A DNA stretch of 64,000 bases, taken from positions 1 to 64,000 of the forward strand of contig NZ_JACAOS010000033.1 of NCBI RefSeq assembly GCF_013386165.1. The letters run 5' to 3'. The translations under genes were made by a program, and so were the position numbers. Shown here in pieces: positions 51,401-59,323 of the stretch. The number at the start of each line of letters is the position of its first letter. The first letter of the stretch is position 1. Below the pieces are notes generated by a model that was not told the DNA's origin, did not search any database, and worked only from the letters and a program-made list of their open reading frames with translations. This stretch comes from Pseudomonas gingeri. Lineage in GTDB: Bacteria; Pseudomonadota; Gammaproteobacteria; Pseudomonadales; Pseudomonadaceae.

Positions 51401-54400
51401 AACTCATGAACTGCTTGAGGTCGGTGAGCACCGGGTTGGTTTCGATCAGGTATTTCTGCGGATTGGACTTCACCGAGGTATCGGGCAGGCCCTGCACGCG
51501 AGGAATACTTAGGACCGGAACCACCTGAGTCACGGCGTCGTTAGCCGCGACGCCGAGGTTGATCGCCGCACCGATATTTGCCGGCTGACTGGCCGCATTG
51601 CCCGGGTTGACGCTGCTGGCGGTGAGCTGGGAAGCATTGACCGGCGCAATATCCTGGGCCTGAATAACCGGCGAAACGGGCTGGCGTTGCGCAGCACCCA
51701 GGCTGCTACCGCCGAGGCTCCAGGTTTGTGGGGCCGAGCTGGTCGAAGTACTGCCCTGCCCGCTCAGACGGAACAGGCCGTTTTGACCACTCGGTAGGGT
51801 GAATCCGGGCAAGGTGACCGGGTTGACCTGTTGCTGGGCCAGATCAGGTCGAAGTTGCGCATTGAGGCTGACCACGGTGGGCGCAGGAAGGCTACTGACC
51901 TGGGTTGAACCGACTCGCGAAGCCCCACTGTTCAGGGTAACGCCTTGGCGAACTACGCTGTTGGTGAGGTTCTGCGTGGCGGTGATATTGACCGCGCCGC
52001 CGGCCTGCACGATGGCGTTCGCGTAGGTCGATGGGGTGTTGTAGGTCAGGGTGTTTCCAAAGAAAGCGGCGTTCTGGACAGCGGCTGGGGCGGCGGCTCG
52101 TGGCTCGTCCGGGTTGTAGTGAGGAGAGGTAAAAACTTCATAGCCGCCAGCATAATCAAGACTAATCGGGCCAAAATAAATCGTGGCGTTATCTGATCGC
52201 CCTCCGCTATGCTCCATGACACGGGCCAGGGACTCAACATTGTCGCTGGTCCAGAGATGTAAACCGGGGTGAGTAAATGGACCGCCCCCACCCGCCTCGG
52301 CATGCCCCAAAATTCCGTTGTCATAAGCAGGGTCATTGGCAGCGTTGTAGTCCATCAACGAGTGCCAATAAGCCAAACTCTGCCTTCCCGGATCAAATGA
52401 ACGCCGTACGCTGTAGTCACCTACAGACGCGCCCTGGTTAGTGAACGTCTGCAAATTGAGGGTCAAGTTGCTGCCAGCACTAACCGTCGAAGCCTGATTG
52501 AGAAACTCCCCTCCGCTGGCTAGAAAGTTGCGCCCTGCCGTCATACTGGCAGACGCCGAGTCCTGTACGATTTGCGACTTGTAGTTCTCCACCCAAACTA
52601 GATAAGAACTGCCCGAGAGCCCATCAAATGACGAACAGGAGTAGCACTGCACCCCGATGTAACCCGAAACCAAGCCGCCAGTCGTCTCAAACACATCCTT
52701 GCGATTCTCGATATGCGCAGCCGACAAACTCATGTCGCCAACACTTTCCATCGTCGAGGAAATGTTGTTGATCGATGCACTCGCCCCGTTGTTGTCATCC
52801 TTGGCAATGCTGATATTTCCAAGGCTGTAGAGGTCGGCGTAACGGTTGGTGAAGTTATTGCCGCGCAGCGCCATATCGCCGCCGCTGAAGATCAGGCCGT
52901 TCTGGTTGAGCACGGTGTCGGCATTGACCCGCAGATTCGCCGAGCTGCCCAGGGTGCCCTGGTTGGTCAGGTTCGCGGTATTGACGGTCAGGTCGCCCAC
53001 GGCCGTCACCCGACCATTGTTGGTCAGGCTGCCGAGGCTGCTGACCAGACCGGTGGTGCCCGCCGTAATACCCGCCGCCGAACCCAGATCAATTTGCGCC
53101 GCGCTCAGCCCCAGGCTACCCAAACTGCTGACCTTGCCGTTACCGCTGTAGTTGCCGCTCAGATTCAACGCCAGGCTGCCGCTACTGGCGATCAAGCCAT
53201 CGTTGCTCCAGTTGCCACCGGTGCCGGTAAGGCTGTCGGTGGCCAACAACTGGCCGCTGGCGGTCTGGGTCAGGTTGTTGATATTCAAGGTCAAACGACC
53301 AACCTGAAGCACGCTGCTGTTGGTCCAGCTGTCGGCGGTCAAGGTCAGGCCGCCGCGGGTGACCAGGTTGCCGGCCCCGGCGTTGAAGATATTGGCCGTC
53401 GACATGTCCAGGGTACCGGTCCCCAGGTGCAGCAGGCTGCCGCCCTGGTTCAGGAAGCTGCCGGCATTGAGCGTCAGGTCGGTGTTGGCGGTTTCCAGCT
53501 TGCCGTTGCTGTTGTCGAACAGCCCGCCGATCTGGAATTCGGTCTTGCCGCTGGTTCCCAGGGAGCGCAATTGGCCGGTCTGGTTGTCCAGGCTCGCCGC
53601 GCTGATCGCCAGGGTGCTGCCACTTTCGATAATGCCCAACCGGTTGTTCAGGGCCCCGCCCAGGGTCAGGGCAATCTGATTGCCGCTGATCTGCCCGTCG
53701 TTGTCACCGCTGTTATCGAAGTTTTGGCCGGTGACCTGGACCAGGCCCTTGGCATACACACCGCCGTTGCGGTTGTCGAAATCCCCCGCCCCGGTGGCGA
53801 TCAAGGCGTCACCGGTTTGCGCGACCAGATGCCCGCCATCGTTGTCAATACCGCCCCAGGCCTGCAGGTCCAGGCGCTGGGCCTGCAACGTGCCGCCCTG
53901 GCTGTTGTTGTTGAGGTCGTAGCCGTTTTTCAGCACGCCGACGACGCGAGCCTGTAGCGCCCCGGCGATGCTGGACAACAAGCCGCCACGGCTGTCGAGG
54001 TTCGCCGCATTAAGGGTCAAGTCGCCATTCTGGGCAATGACCTGGCCGCTCTGGTTGTCGATATCGCCGCTGACATCGAGGCTGACCGCGCCTTTGCCTT
54101 GCAGCGAACCTTTACCGTTACCAAGGCTGGCAGCGCTCAGTTGCAGGTCGCCATTGCGACTGGCGAGCAAACCGCCATTGCCGTTCTGTAGCGTGCCGGA
54201 GGAAGTGATCAGCAGCGTGTCGCCAGCACCGACGGTACCGCCATTGCTGTTGTCCAGGCCACCAGTGAGCAAGGTCAACAGACCCTGGCTGGAGAGCTGA
54301 CCGCCCTGGTTGTTGATCTGAGTGGAACGATTGACCATCAGCGGGCCGACTGCGGAGAGTTTGCCGTGGGTGTTGGTCAGGGCACCGAGCAGATCGAGGC

Positions 54401-57400
54401 TGACAGCTGCGCCGCCATTCAGGCTGCCGTTGCTGTTATCAAGGTCGGTGCCGGTGAACGTCAGGGCTTGCTGGGCGTTGATCGTGCCGCTGTTGGTCAG
54501 GGCCATGGCGTTCAGGACCAGGGCTGCGCCGCTGTCGATCAGGCCGCCCTGGGCGTTGTTCAGCAAACCGCTGGTGGTCAGCGATTGTCCCGCACCACTG
54601 GAAAGGATGCCGTTGTTGCTGTTGTCGATACTGGCCGCGTTGACCGTCAAGGTTTGCTGGCTGGCCAGTGCCCCTGCATTGCTGTTGAGCAGCGCACCAC
54701 TGAGGGTCACGGCGACGTTGCCGCTGCGACTGGAGACCGTGGCGTTGTTGCGGTTATCGAACGTGCCGGCGTTGATCGTCACGCCCTGCCAACCCGAAAG
54801 CAGGCCGCCGCTCTGGTTGATCAGGCTTTCAGCAGTGAGGCCTAGCTGGTTGTTGCTGATCAACTGGCCCGCGTTGCTGTTATCCAAGGTCCGAGCGGTC
54901 AGATTGAGGCTTTGCGCACTGCTGAGTACACCGCCCTGGTTGTTCAGGTCACGCAGGTGGTTGAGGGTCAGGTTGCCAGCGGTGGTGATCTGGCCGGCGG
55001 CGTTGTTCAAGTCGCCCGTTGCCGTGCCGAAGTCGAGAGCGATGGCGCTGCCCAACAGGCTGCCGCCCTGGTTGTTGATACCGGCGCTGTTGAGGGTCAG
55101 GTTGTTGGTGGCGTTGATCAGGCCCAGGTTCTGATTGATCAGTTGGCCGTCAACGGTCAGGCCCAGGTCGGCGCGGCTGGTCAGGGTGCCGCCCGTGTTA
55201 TCCAGGCTGCCGACGTGTGCATCAACCGTAGCCGCCGCGATCATGCCCTTGATATTGCTCAGGGCCTGATCGATACGCAGGGTCAGGGCCTGGTTGCTCA
55301 GCAACTTGCCGTTGTCGTTGCTCAGGCTCTCAGCCGCCAGGGTGAACGCCTGGGCACTGGAGATTTCGCCGCCCTGGTTGTTCACGCCCTTGAGGTTGTT
55401 CAGCACCAGCAGCGGTGCGTTGATCAGGCCGCCCTGGTTGTTCAGTTGCCCATGGTTGAGGTCCAGGGTCAGCGACGCATCGCCCTTCAGCGAACCGCCT
55501 TGCTGGTCCAGGCCAGTGACGCTGGCGCTCAGGTCCTTGGCGCCGATACGGCCGCCGTCCTGGTTGGTCAGTTGCGCGGTGGTCAGGTTCAGATGGTCCG
55601 CACTGCTAAGGAAACCACCGTGGCTGTTGTCGAAATTACCCGTGGTGATCGAAACCGGGCCTCGCCCACTGATCGTGCCCTGCTGGCGGTTGTCGAGACT
55701 GGCGCTGTGCAGGTCGATGCCGCCGTCGGTCACCAGTCGGCCACCCTGGTTATCGAGCAACCCGAGCCCGGACAAGCTCAACTGACCGGCGCTCGACAGG
55801 CTGCCCAGGCGGTTGGCCAGGCTGGCCGCACTGACCGCCAGCAGCCCTTCGCTGCTGATGGTGCCGGCGCTATTGTTCAAATCGGCACTGAGTGTCAGTT
55901 GCTGATTACCCTGGCTACGCAGGCTGCCCGAGCTGTTGTCCAGGCTGGCGCCCAGCAGAGTCAGGCCGGTTTTGGCCGAGAGCAGGCCATTGTTGCTATT
56001 GAGCACGCTGCCTACGCTCAGGCTCAATGCCTGGTCGGTCACGACGCGGCCACCGCCGCTGTTATCGAGCTGGCTGCCGCTCAGGCTCAGGCCGGTCTTG
56101 CCCGACAGTTCACCGCCGCGGTTGTCGACCTGATCGACCGCAAGCGTCAACCCCTGCGTCGACCCCAGCAGCCCGCCCAGGCGATTGTCCAGGCGGGTCC
56201 CGGTCAGGCCCAGCGCCCCTTGGGCGATCAGTTGACCGCCTTGGTTGTTGAGGCTGGCAATCGTCCCGTGCACGTCGCTTTTGCCGGAAATCCGTCCCTG
56301 GGTGTTGTCGAGGCTGGCGGCGCTCAACAGCACTGCACCGTCGCCAATCAGCAGGCCGTTCTGATTGACCATCGCGCTGTCGGTGGTCAGCCCGAGGCTG
56401 CCATCACTGCTGATCAGGCCATGGCTGTTGTCCAGGCTGACGCTATGGCTATCGATCCCGTTGGCGGAGATCTTGCCATTGAGGTTGCTCAACGCCTGGG
56501 CAATGCTCAGGGTCAGGCCCTGGTGACTGATGAGTGTTCCCTGGCTGTTGTCCAGGCTCGTGGCGGCCAGGGTAAAGGCCTGGCCGCTGGAGATCTCGCC
56601 GCCCTGGTTGTTTACGCCCTTGAGGTTCTTCAGCATCAGCAGCGGCGCGTTGATCAGGCCGCCCTGGTTGTTCAACTGGCCCTGGTTGAGGTCCAGACTC
56701 AAGGAAGTCTGGCTGCCGAGGCTACCGCCCTGCTGGTCGAAACCACTGACACTGGCCGTCAGGGCGCCGTCGCTGGCAATGCGACTGGTGCCGCTGTTGC
56801 TGACCTGGCCGGCGCTCAGGTCAAGGGTGGCGTGACTGGTCAGTTGACCGCCCAGGCGGTTGTCCAGGAGGCCGGTACTGATAACACTGACGCCCTGGCT
56901 ATTGATCACTCCTGCCAGGCTGTTGTCCAGACTTTGGCTGGTCAGGGTCAAGCTGTCGCCACTGGTGATCGAACCACCCTGGTTGATCACCTGGGCCACG
57001 GTCAGGCCCAGGTGAGTGGTCGCCAGGACTTTACCGAGATTGCTGTTATCGAGACTTGAGCCGCTCAGGCTGACGTCGGCGTTGCTGGAGAGTTCGCCGG
57101 CACGGTTGTCGATGGCGTCGACAGTGAGGGTCAGCGCTTTTGTCGAGGACACCACACCGCCATTGCGGTTATCCAGGTAGGCGCCGCTCAGGCCCAGGGT
57201 GCCGGCCGCAAGCAGTTGGCCCTGCTGGTTGTTCAGTTGGGCGATCCGGGCATCGAGGCCGCTTTGGCTGGAAATGCGCCCACCGCCATTGAGGGCACTG
57301 ATCAGATCCAGCTGCAGTGGACCGATGGCACTCAGCAGGCCTCCCGCCTGGTTGTCCAGGCTCGCGGCAGACAGGGTGAAAGCCTGGTTGCTGGCGATCT

Positions 57401-59030
57401 TGCCGCCCTGGCTGTTGTCGACGGTCCCCGCCTGGAGATCAAGAGTACCCAGGCCGGTGATCTGCCCGCCCTGGTTGTTCAGGGCTCCCGTGCTACTCAG
57501 GTGCAGGGCCTGCCCGGCGGAAACCAGCCCGGCGACGTTGTCCAGCGAGGTCATCTGTACGGTCAGGGCGTCGAGGCTCGACAGTTCGCCTGCGTGATTG
57601 CTCAAGGCCCCCAACTGGGCATTCAGTGCTCCACTGCTATGGACCAGACCGCCCTGGGCATTGAGCAGTTGCCCGGCAGCGACGCCGAGGCTGCCGCCAC
57701 TCAGGACCCGACCTTTGTTCTGGTTATCCAGCGTGCCGGCGCTAACGCTGGTTTGCCGCTGCCCGCTCAAGGTGCCGCCCTGGTTGCCCAGGGTTTGCGT
57801 TGCGGTCACCGTCAGGTCGCGGCTGGCGATCACGCTCTGGCCGCTGTTGACAAGGTTCTGCGCAGTGACGCTGACATCGCCAGTGTTGTTGCGCGAGTTG
57901 TCGGCATTGACCCCGGCTTCGATAATCCCGTTGTTGGTCAACTGGCCGCCGCTGCCCAGGGTGATGCTGTCCCTGGCCGCCAGGTTGTTCTGGCTGTTCA
58001 GGTCACCCGTGGTCTGCACGCTCAAAGTGCTACCGGCGTAGATCGGACCTTGGGCCTCAAGGCTCGCGGCCTTCACATTGACCGCCCCGCTGGCCGTGGC
58101 CTGGACCATGCTCAACTGGCCATTGGCATCGAGTTGGATATCACCGCCACTGGCCGCCAGATTACCCGCCAGCTTTACCCCGACCCCGGCTTCGGTCCCC
58201 ACCAGTTTGATGGCCCCGGCGTACATGCCACCCAGTGCCGAGGAATCGATCGCCACTTGCGGCTTGGCACTGCCATCGTCGGCGCGCGCCGTGGCCTGGA
58301 GCGTGTGGGCGTCAACGTCGTTGCGACCGGCAATCACCGTCAGTTGGTTGGCATTGATCTGCGCGTTGATGCTCGCGGCACGGGTGATGATTTCGAACTG
58401 GTCGATATTGCTGGCGTTGAGGCCCGCACCGTCGATGGAAACGCTGCCCTGGTCGACCTGATACCCCGTGACCTGACCGTTTGTGATGACCGCCTTGCCG
58501 GTGGTCAAGGTCGCCTGCGGGGTGTTGATGAAGCCACAGCCATTGCAACTGATGCCATAGGGGTTGGCGACGATCACATGGGCCGATTGCCCCGCCACTT
58601 CGGTGTAGCCGCGCAACTGGCTCGGACTGCCACCGTTCACTTCGTTGAGGATGACGTTGGCCGCCGTGCCGTTGAAATTCGGGTTGCCGAGAATGATCCC
58701 GCCCAGTTGCGTCGACTGGGTTCTGTTCGTTGAGTTGTTGAGGATGACCCCGTTGGCCCCGACGTTGTAGTCGCTGAACTGGTTATGGGACAGGCCCTGG
58801 GCATTCGGCGCGGCAATGTTGACGATGGGAACGCCATTGCCCGCCTGCCCCAGCGTGGTGCCCGGCGCATTGACCACGATGCCGTCCGCCTGAGCCAGCA
58901 AGGGCTGCCAGAACAGCGCGTTCGCCAGGATGAAGGCCAACCCGCGCTTGGGCATTCCGAGGAAATGCTCGCGTTTTTTCAGAGCAGCAGAAGGCTGGCG
59001 AGCCAGGAAGGCGAACTGACGAACGTCCAT
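48108..59030 (-). CDS. CdiA/FhaB-like two-partner secretion exoprotein with C-terminal toxin tip
   Basis: 3640 residues from MDVRQFAFLARQPSAALKKR at 59030 (an ATG six codons earlier lacks a site). The leader ends near WQPLLAQA. The TPS secretion domain spans ~45-310 and includes ANPYGISCNGCGFINT. Residues ~350-2000 are filamentous-haemagglutinin repeats of about 20 residues (LDNxxGG..SxGxLxL). A unit of different composition lies at ~2110-2330. Further hemagglutinin repeats follow, then an Ala-rich hydrophobic stretch (~3115-3195), a pretoxin-like segment with NYLNHADMEKLAEELNTC, and a tip of ~105 residues. The protein would be exported by an outer-membrane TpsB/CdiB and deliver its tip to neighbours. 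No TpsB gene is adjacent. An immunity candidate follows 10 nt downstream. Confidence 0.93.
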   Translation of the reverse strand: MDVRQFAFLARQPSAALKKREHFLGMPKRGLAFILANALFWQPLLAQADGIVVNAPGTTLGQAGNGVPIVNIAAPNAQGLSHNQFSDYNVGANGVILNNSTNRTQSTQLGGIILGNPNFNGTAANVILNEVNGGSPSQLRGYTEVAGQSAHVIVANPYGISCNGCGFINTPQATLTTGKAVITNGQVTGYQVDQGSVSIDGAGLNASNIDQFEIITRAASINAQINANQLTVIAGRNDVDAHTLQATARADDGSAKPQVAIDSSALGGMYAGAIKLVGTEAGVGVKLAGNLAASGGDIQLDANGQLSMVQATASGAVNVKAASLEAQGPIYAGSTLSVQTTGDLNSQNNLAARDSITLGSGGQLTNNGIIEAGVNADNSRNNTGDVSVTAQNLVNSGQSVIASRDLTVTATQTLGNQGGTLSGQRQTSVSAGTLDNQNKGRVLSGGSLGVAAGQLLNAQGGLVHSSGALNAQLGALSNHAGELSSLDALTVQMTSLDNVAGLVSAGQALHLSSTGALNNQGGQITGLGTLDLQAGTVDNSQGGKIASNQAFTLSAASLDNQAGGLLSAIGPLQLDLISALNGGGRISSQSGLDARIAQLNNQQGQLLAAGTLGLSGAYLDNRNGGVVSSTKALTLTVDAIDNRAGELSSNADVSLSGSSLDNSNLGKVLATTHLGLTVAQVINQGGSITSGDSLTLTSQSLDNSLAGVINSQGVSVISTGLLDNRLGGQLTSHATLDLSAGQVSNSGTSRIASDGALTASVSGFDQQGGSLGSQTSLSLDLNQGQLNNQGGLINAPLLMLKNLKGVNNQGGEISSGQAFTLAATSLDNSQGTLISHQGLTLSIAQALSNLNGKISANGIDSHSVSLDNSHGLISSDGSLGLTTDSAMVNQNGLLIGDGAVLLSAASLDNTQGRISGKSDVHGTIASLNNQGGQLIAQGALGLTGTRLDNRLGGLLGSTQGLTLAVDQVDNRGGELSGKTGLSLSGSQLDNSGGGRVVTDQALSLSVGSVLNSNNGLLSAKTGLTLLGASLDNSSGSLRSQGNQQLTLSADLNNSAGTISSEGLLAVSAASLANRLGSLSSAGQLSLSGLGLLDNQGGRLVTDGGIDLHSASLDNRQQGTISGRGPVSITTGNFDNSHGGFLSSADHLNLTTAQLTNQDGGRIGAKDLSASVTGLDQQGGSLKGDASLTLDLNHGQLNNQGGLINAPLLVLNNLKGVNNQGGEISSAQAFTLAAESLSNDNGKLLSNQALTLRIDQALSNIKGMIAAATVDAHVGSLDNTGGTLTSRADLGLTVDGQLINQNLGLINATNNLTLNSAGINNQGGSLLGSAIALDFGTATGDLNNAAGQITTAGNLTLNHLRDLNNQGGVLSSAQSLNLTARTLDNSNAGQLISNNQLGLTAESLINQSGGLLSGWQGVTINAGTFDNRNNATVSSRSGNVAVTLSGALLNSNAGALASQQTLTVNAASIDNSNNGILSSGAGQSLTTSGLLNNAQGGLIDSGAALVLNAMALTNSGTINAQQALTFTGTDLDNSNGSLNGGAAVSLDLLGALTNTHGKLSAVGPLMVNRSTQINNQGGQLSSQGLLTLLTGGLDNSNGGTVGAGDTLLITSSGTLQNGNGGLLASRNGDLQLSAASLGNGKGSLQGKGAVSLDVSGDIDNQSGQVIAQNGDLTLNAANLDSRGGLLSSIAGALQARVVGVLKNGYDLNNNSQGGTLQAQRLDLQAWGGIDNDGGHLVAQTGDALIATGAGDFDNRNGGVYAKGLVQVTGQNFDNSGDNDGQISGNQIALTLGGALNNRLGIIESGSTLAISAASLDNQTGQLRSLGTSGKTEFQIGGLFDNSNGKLETANTDLTLNAGSFLNQGGSLLHLGTGTLDMSTANIFNAGAGNLVTRGGLTLTADSWTNSSVLQVGRLTLNINNLTQTASGQLLATDSLTGTGGNWSNDGLIASSGSLALNLSGNYSGNGKVSSLGSLGLSAAQIDLGSAAGITAGTTGLVSSLGSLTNNGRVTAVGDLTVNTANLTNQGTLGSSANLRVNADTVLNQNGLIFSGGDMALRGNNFTNRYADLYSLGNISIAKDDNNGASASINNISSTMESVGDMSLSAAHIENRKDVFETTGGLVSGYIGVQCYSCSSFDGLSGSSYLVWVENYKSQIVQDSASASMTAGRNFLASGGEFLNQASTVSAGSNLTLNLQTFTNQGASVGDYSVRRSFDPGRQSLAYWHSLMDYNAANDPAYDNGILGHAEAGGGGPFTHPGLHLWTSDNVESLARVMEHSGGRSDNATIYFGPISLDYAGGYEVFTSPHYNPDEPRAAAPAAVQNAAFFGNTLTYNTPSTYANAIVQAGGAVNITATQNLTNSVVRQGVTLNSGASRVGSTQVSSLPAPTVVSLNAQLRPDLAQQQVNPVTLPGFTLPSGQNGLFRLSGQGSTSTSSAPQTWSLGGSSLGAAQRQPVSPVIQAQDIAPVNASQLTASSVNPGNAASQPANIGAAINLGVAANDAVTQVVPVLSIPRVQGLPDTSVKSNPQKYLIETNPVLTDLKQFMSSDYLLSNLGYNPDDSAKRLGDGLYEERLIDQAVAARTGQRFIDGQTSDDAQFKYLMDNAISSQKQLNLSYGVGLTNEQVAALTHDIVWMEKQVVDGQEVMVPVLYLAQANNRLAPNGALIEGNDVTLIAGQDLSNSGTLHANNTLSAAAGNDLVNSGLTQAYARLDMLAGNNLTNTAGGIIAGRDVTLTAVSGDVLNNRPVTTSAGSDGYTSSSYAYADAAARIEAANDLTLNAGRDVSNAGSVLQAGRDTSITAGRDVNLVAVQTDNKLAGGKDFLADTVTQLTGTVTAGRDLSVSAGRDLSAIASQLDAARDATLSAKENLVLASAANESHTHTEGNHRTYQGDHVAQVATSVSAGGDVRLSSGQDMTVVSSKVTAGNEADLVAGGKLNVLAAQNTDYTLYDKKDSGGWGSSSSRHDEVTQITNVGSEIKAGADVSLISGSDQLYQAAKLASGKDLTLQSGGDITFEGVKDLHKEDHAKSDNSLAWTSMSGHGSTDETLKQTEMTAKGQVVIKAVDGLHIDVKQVNEQTVSQAIDAMVQADPQLAWLKDAEKRGDVDWRQIKELHDSYSYSHSGLGAGAMLAIIIIVTVLTAGTATAATVGASAGATASSAAVAVGASTATAASVGAAASAAAVAGFSTVVAQTAVSAINNKGNLGAVLSDTFSSDSLKGAVLSGVTAGIASQFGFTPTDLKFDLPSAQTVATNVAANALAKTAIMGGSLTDNLLESAVGTGISVAGAIGANKIGDVTAFENGKLTQVALHAALGGIMAEAMGGDFRTGALAAGANAALVDFLAGKLLPAEGSSDSDAYQQGVNKLLAASQLIGVLTAAVTGGDASVAAAVSANGTLYNYLNHADMEKLAEELNTCKQTNTCDGVSDKYLQKHLANKEALKAICDVDTKGCQVAVLDIYNSVLGFQQGDYDIDDLSPELKRTFEAFHELNLDASAAPTAKIAMPSVEAFAEALGLDPSNPRVSGSIFALASILVGKALSGGPKVPPVLQAFTNPPQGPVIPASWVSRPGRTPGSVIYYPPGTNPSDAGSTFIRVMPAGSTPIPGLENGYWVSMKEGQPINPATGGTGTKGETHVPLPLNTFPPAR
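55362..56700. repeat. Long-period duplication inside the exoprotein gene
   Basis: A block beginning at 55362 recurs at 56592 with a period of 1230 bases (410 codons). At protein level both copies read INAPLLxLxNLKGVNNQGGE, preceded by QQGGSL and DLNxGQLNNQGG. The copies differ mostly at silent or conservative sites, so the repeat region grew by duplication of whole blocks. Confidence 0.7.
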
Positions 59031-59099
59031 GTAGGGATCTCGATACAACGCAGACGCCGGGACGCCCTTAAGATGGCGCTATGCCATCAACCGGCGGCG

Positions 59100-59128
59100 A
59101 TACTAGGGCGACAATTCAATGACGTCAA
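59100..59128 (-). promoter_or_regulatory. Predicted sigma-70 promoter of the exoprotein gene
   Basis: On the minus strand TTGACG (59123-59128) and TAGTAT (59100-59105) are separated by 17 bases, close to the sigma-70 consensus, with the -10 element 69 nt upstream of the exoprotein ATG. An AT-rich stretch with two AAATATTT copies (59142-59159) lies just upstream and could act as an UP-like element or a silencer-binding site. Confidence 0.6.
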
Positions 59129-59221
59129 TTTGTCCAATCATAAATATTTCAAAATATTTCTTACGACTTTATTGACCCGAGCAGGCCATTTCAGCAGGCT
59201 GCGCGGCTAATTCATTGATAG

Positions 59222-59237
59222 GTATCGATTTCGATAC
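59222..59237. promoter_or_regulatory. Perfect palindrome upstream of the TonB-dependent receptor
   Basis: GTATCGA-TT-TCGATAC, an exact 7+2+7 dyad, 86 nt upstream of the receptor ATG and beyond the exoprotein promoter. It does not fit the Fur consensus well. The spacing suits an operator for the receptor-transporter pair; the binding protein is unknown. Confidence 0.4.
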
Positions 59238-59323
59238 TGAAACCCCCGACTTCTCGCTCGGCATCTGACCCAGGTGCCCGGTTTCTTGCTGTCGGCGGGA
59301 AAGTGGTCATCAAGGAGCGTTGC

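Noticed and set aside
54300..57700. Regularly spaced short repeats resembling a CRISPR-like or satellite array
   Set aside because: The repeats keep the reading frame of the haemagglutinin gene and encode LDNxxGG units; spacing and sequence vary as in a coding repeat.
52713..58733. Plus-strand open frames of 414, 715 and 505 codons opposite the exoprotein gene
   Set aside because: Shadow frames created by the repeats of the exoprotein; no start sites or domains.
59222..59237. Fur box upstream of the TonB-dependent receptor
   Set aside because: Only GATA and scattered positions agree with the Fur consensus. The symmetric GTATCGA-TT-TCGATAC is better explained as another operator.
59238..59323. 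THI or cobalamin riboswitch ahead of the receptor-PnuC pair
   Set aside because: The conserved CTGAGA and GAACCTGATC-type boxes of the THI element and the cobalamin B12 box are absent, and the leader is short.
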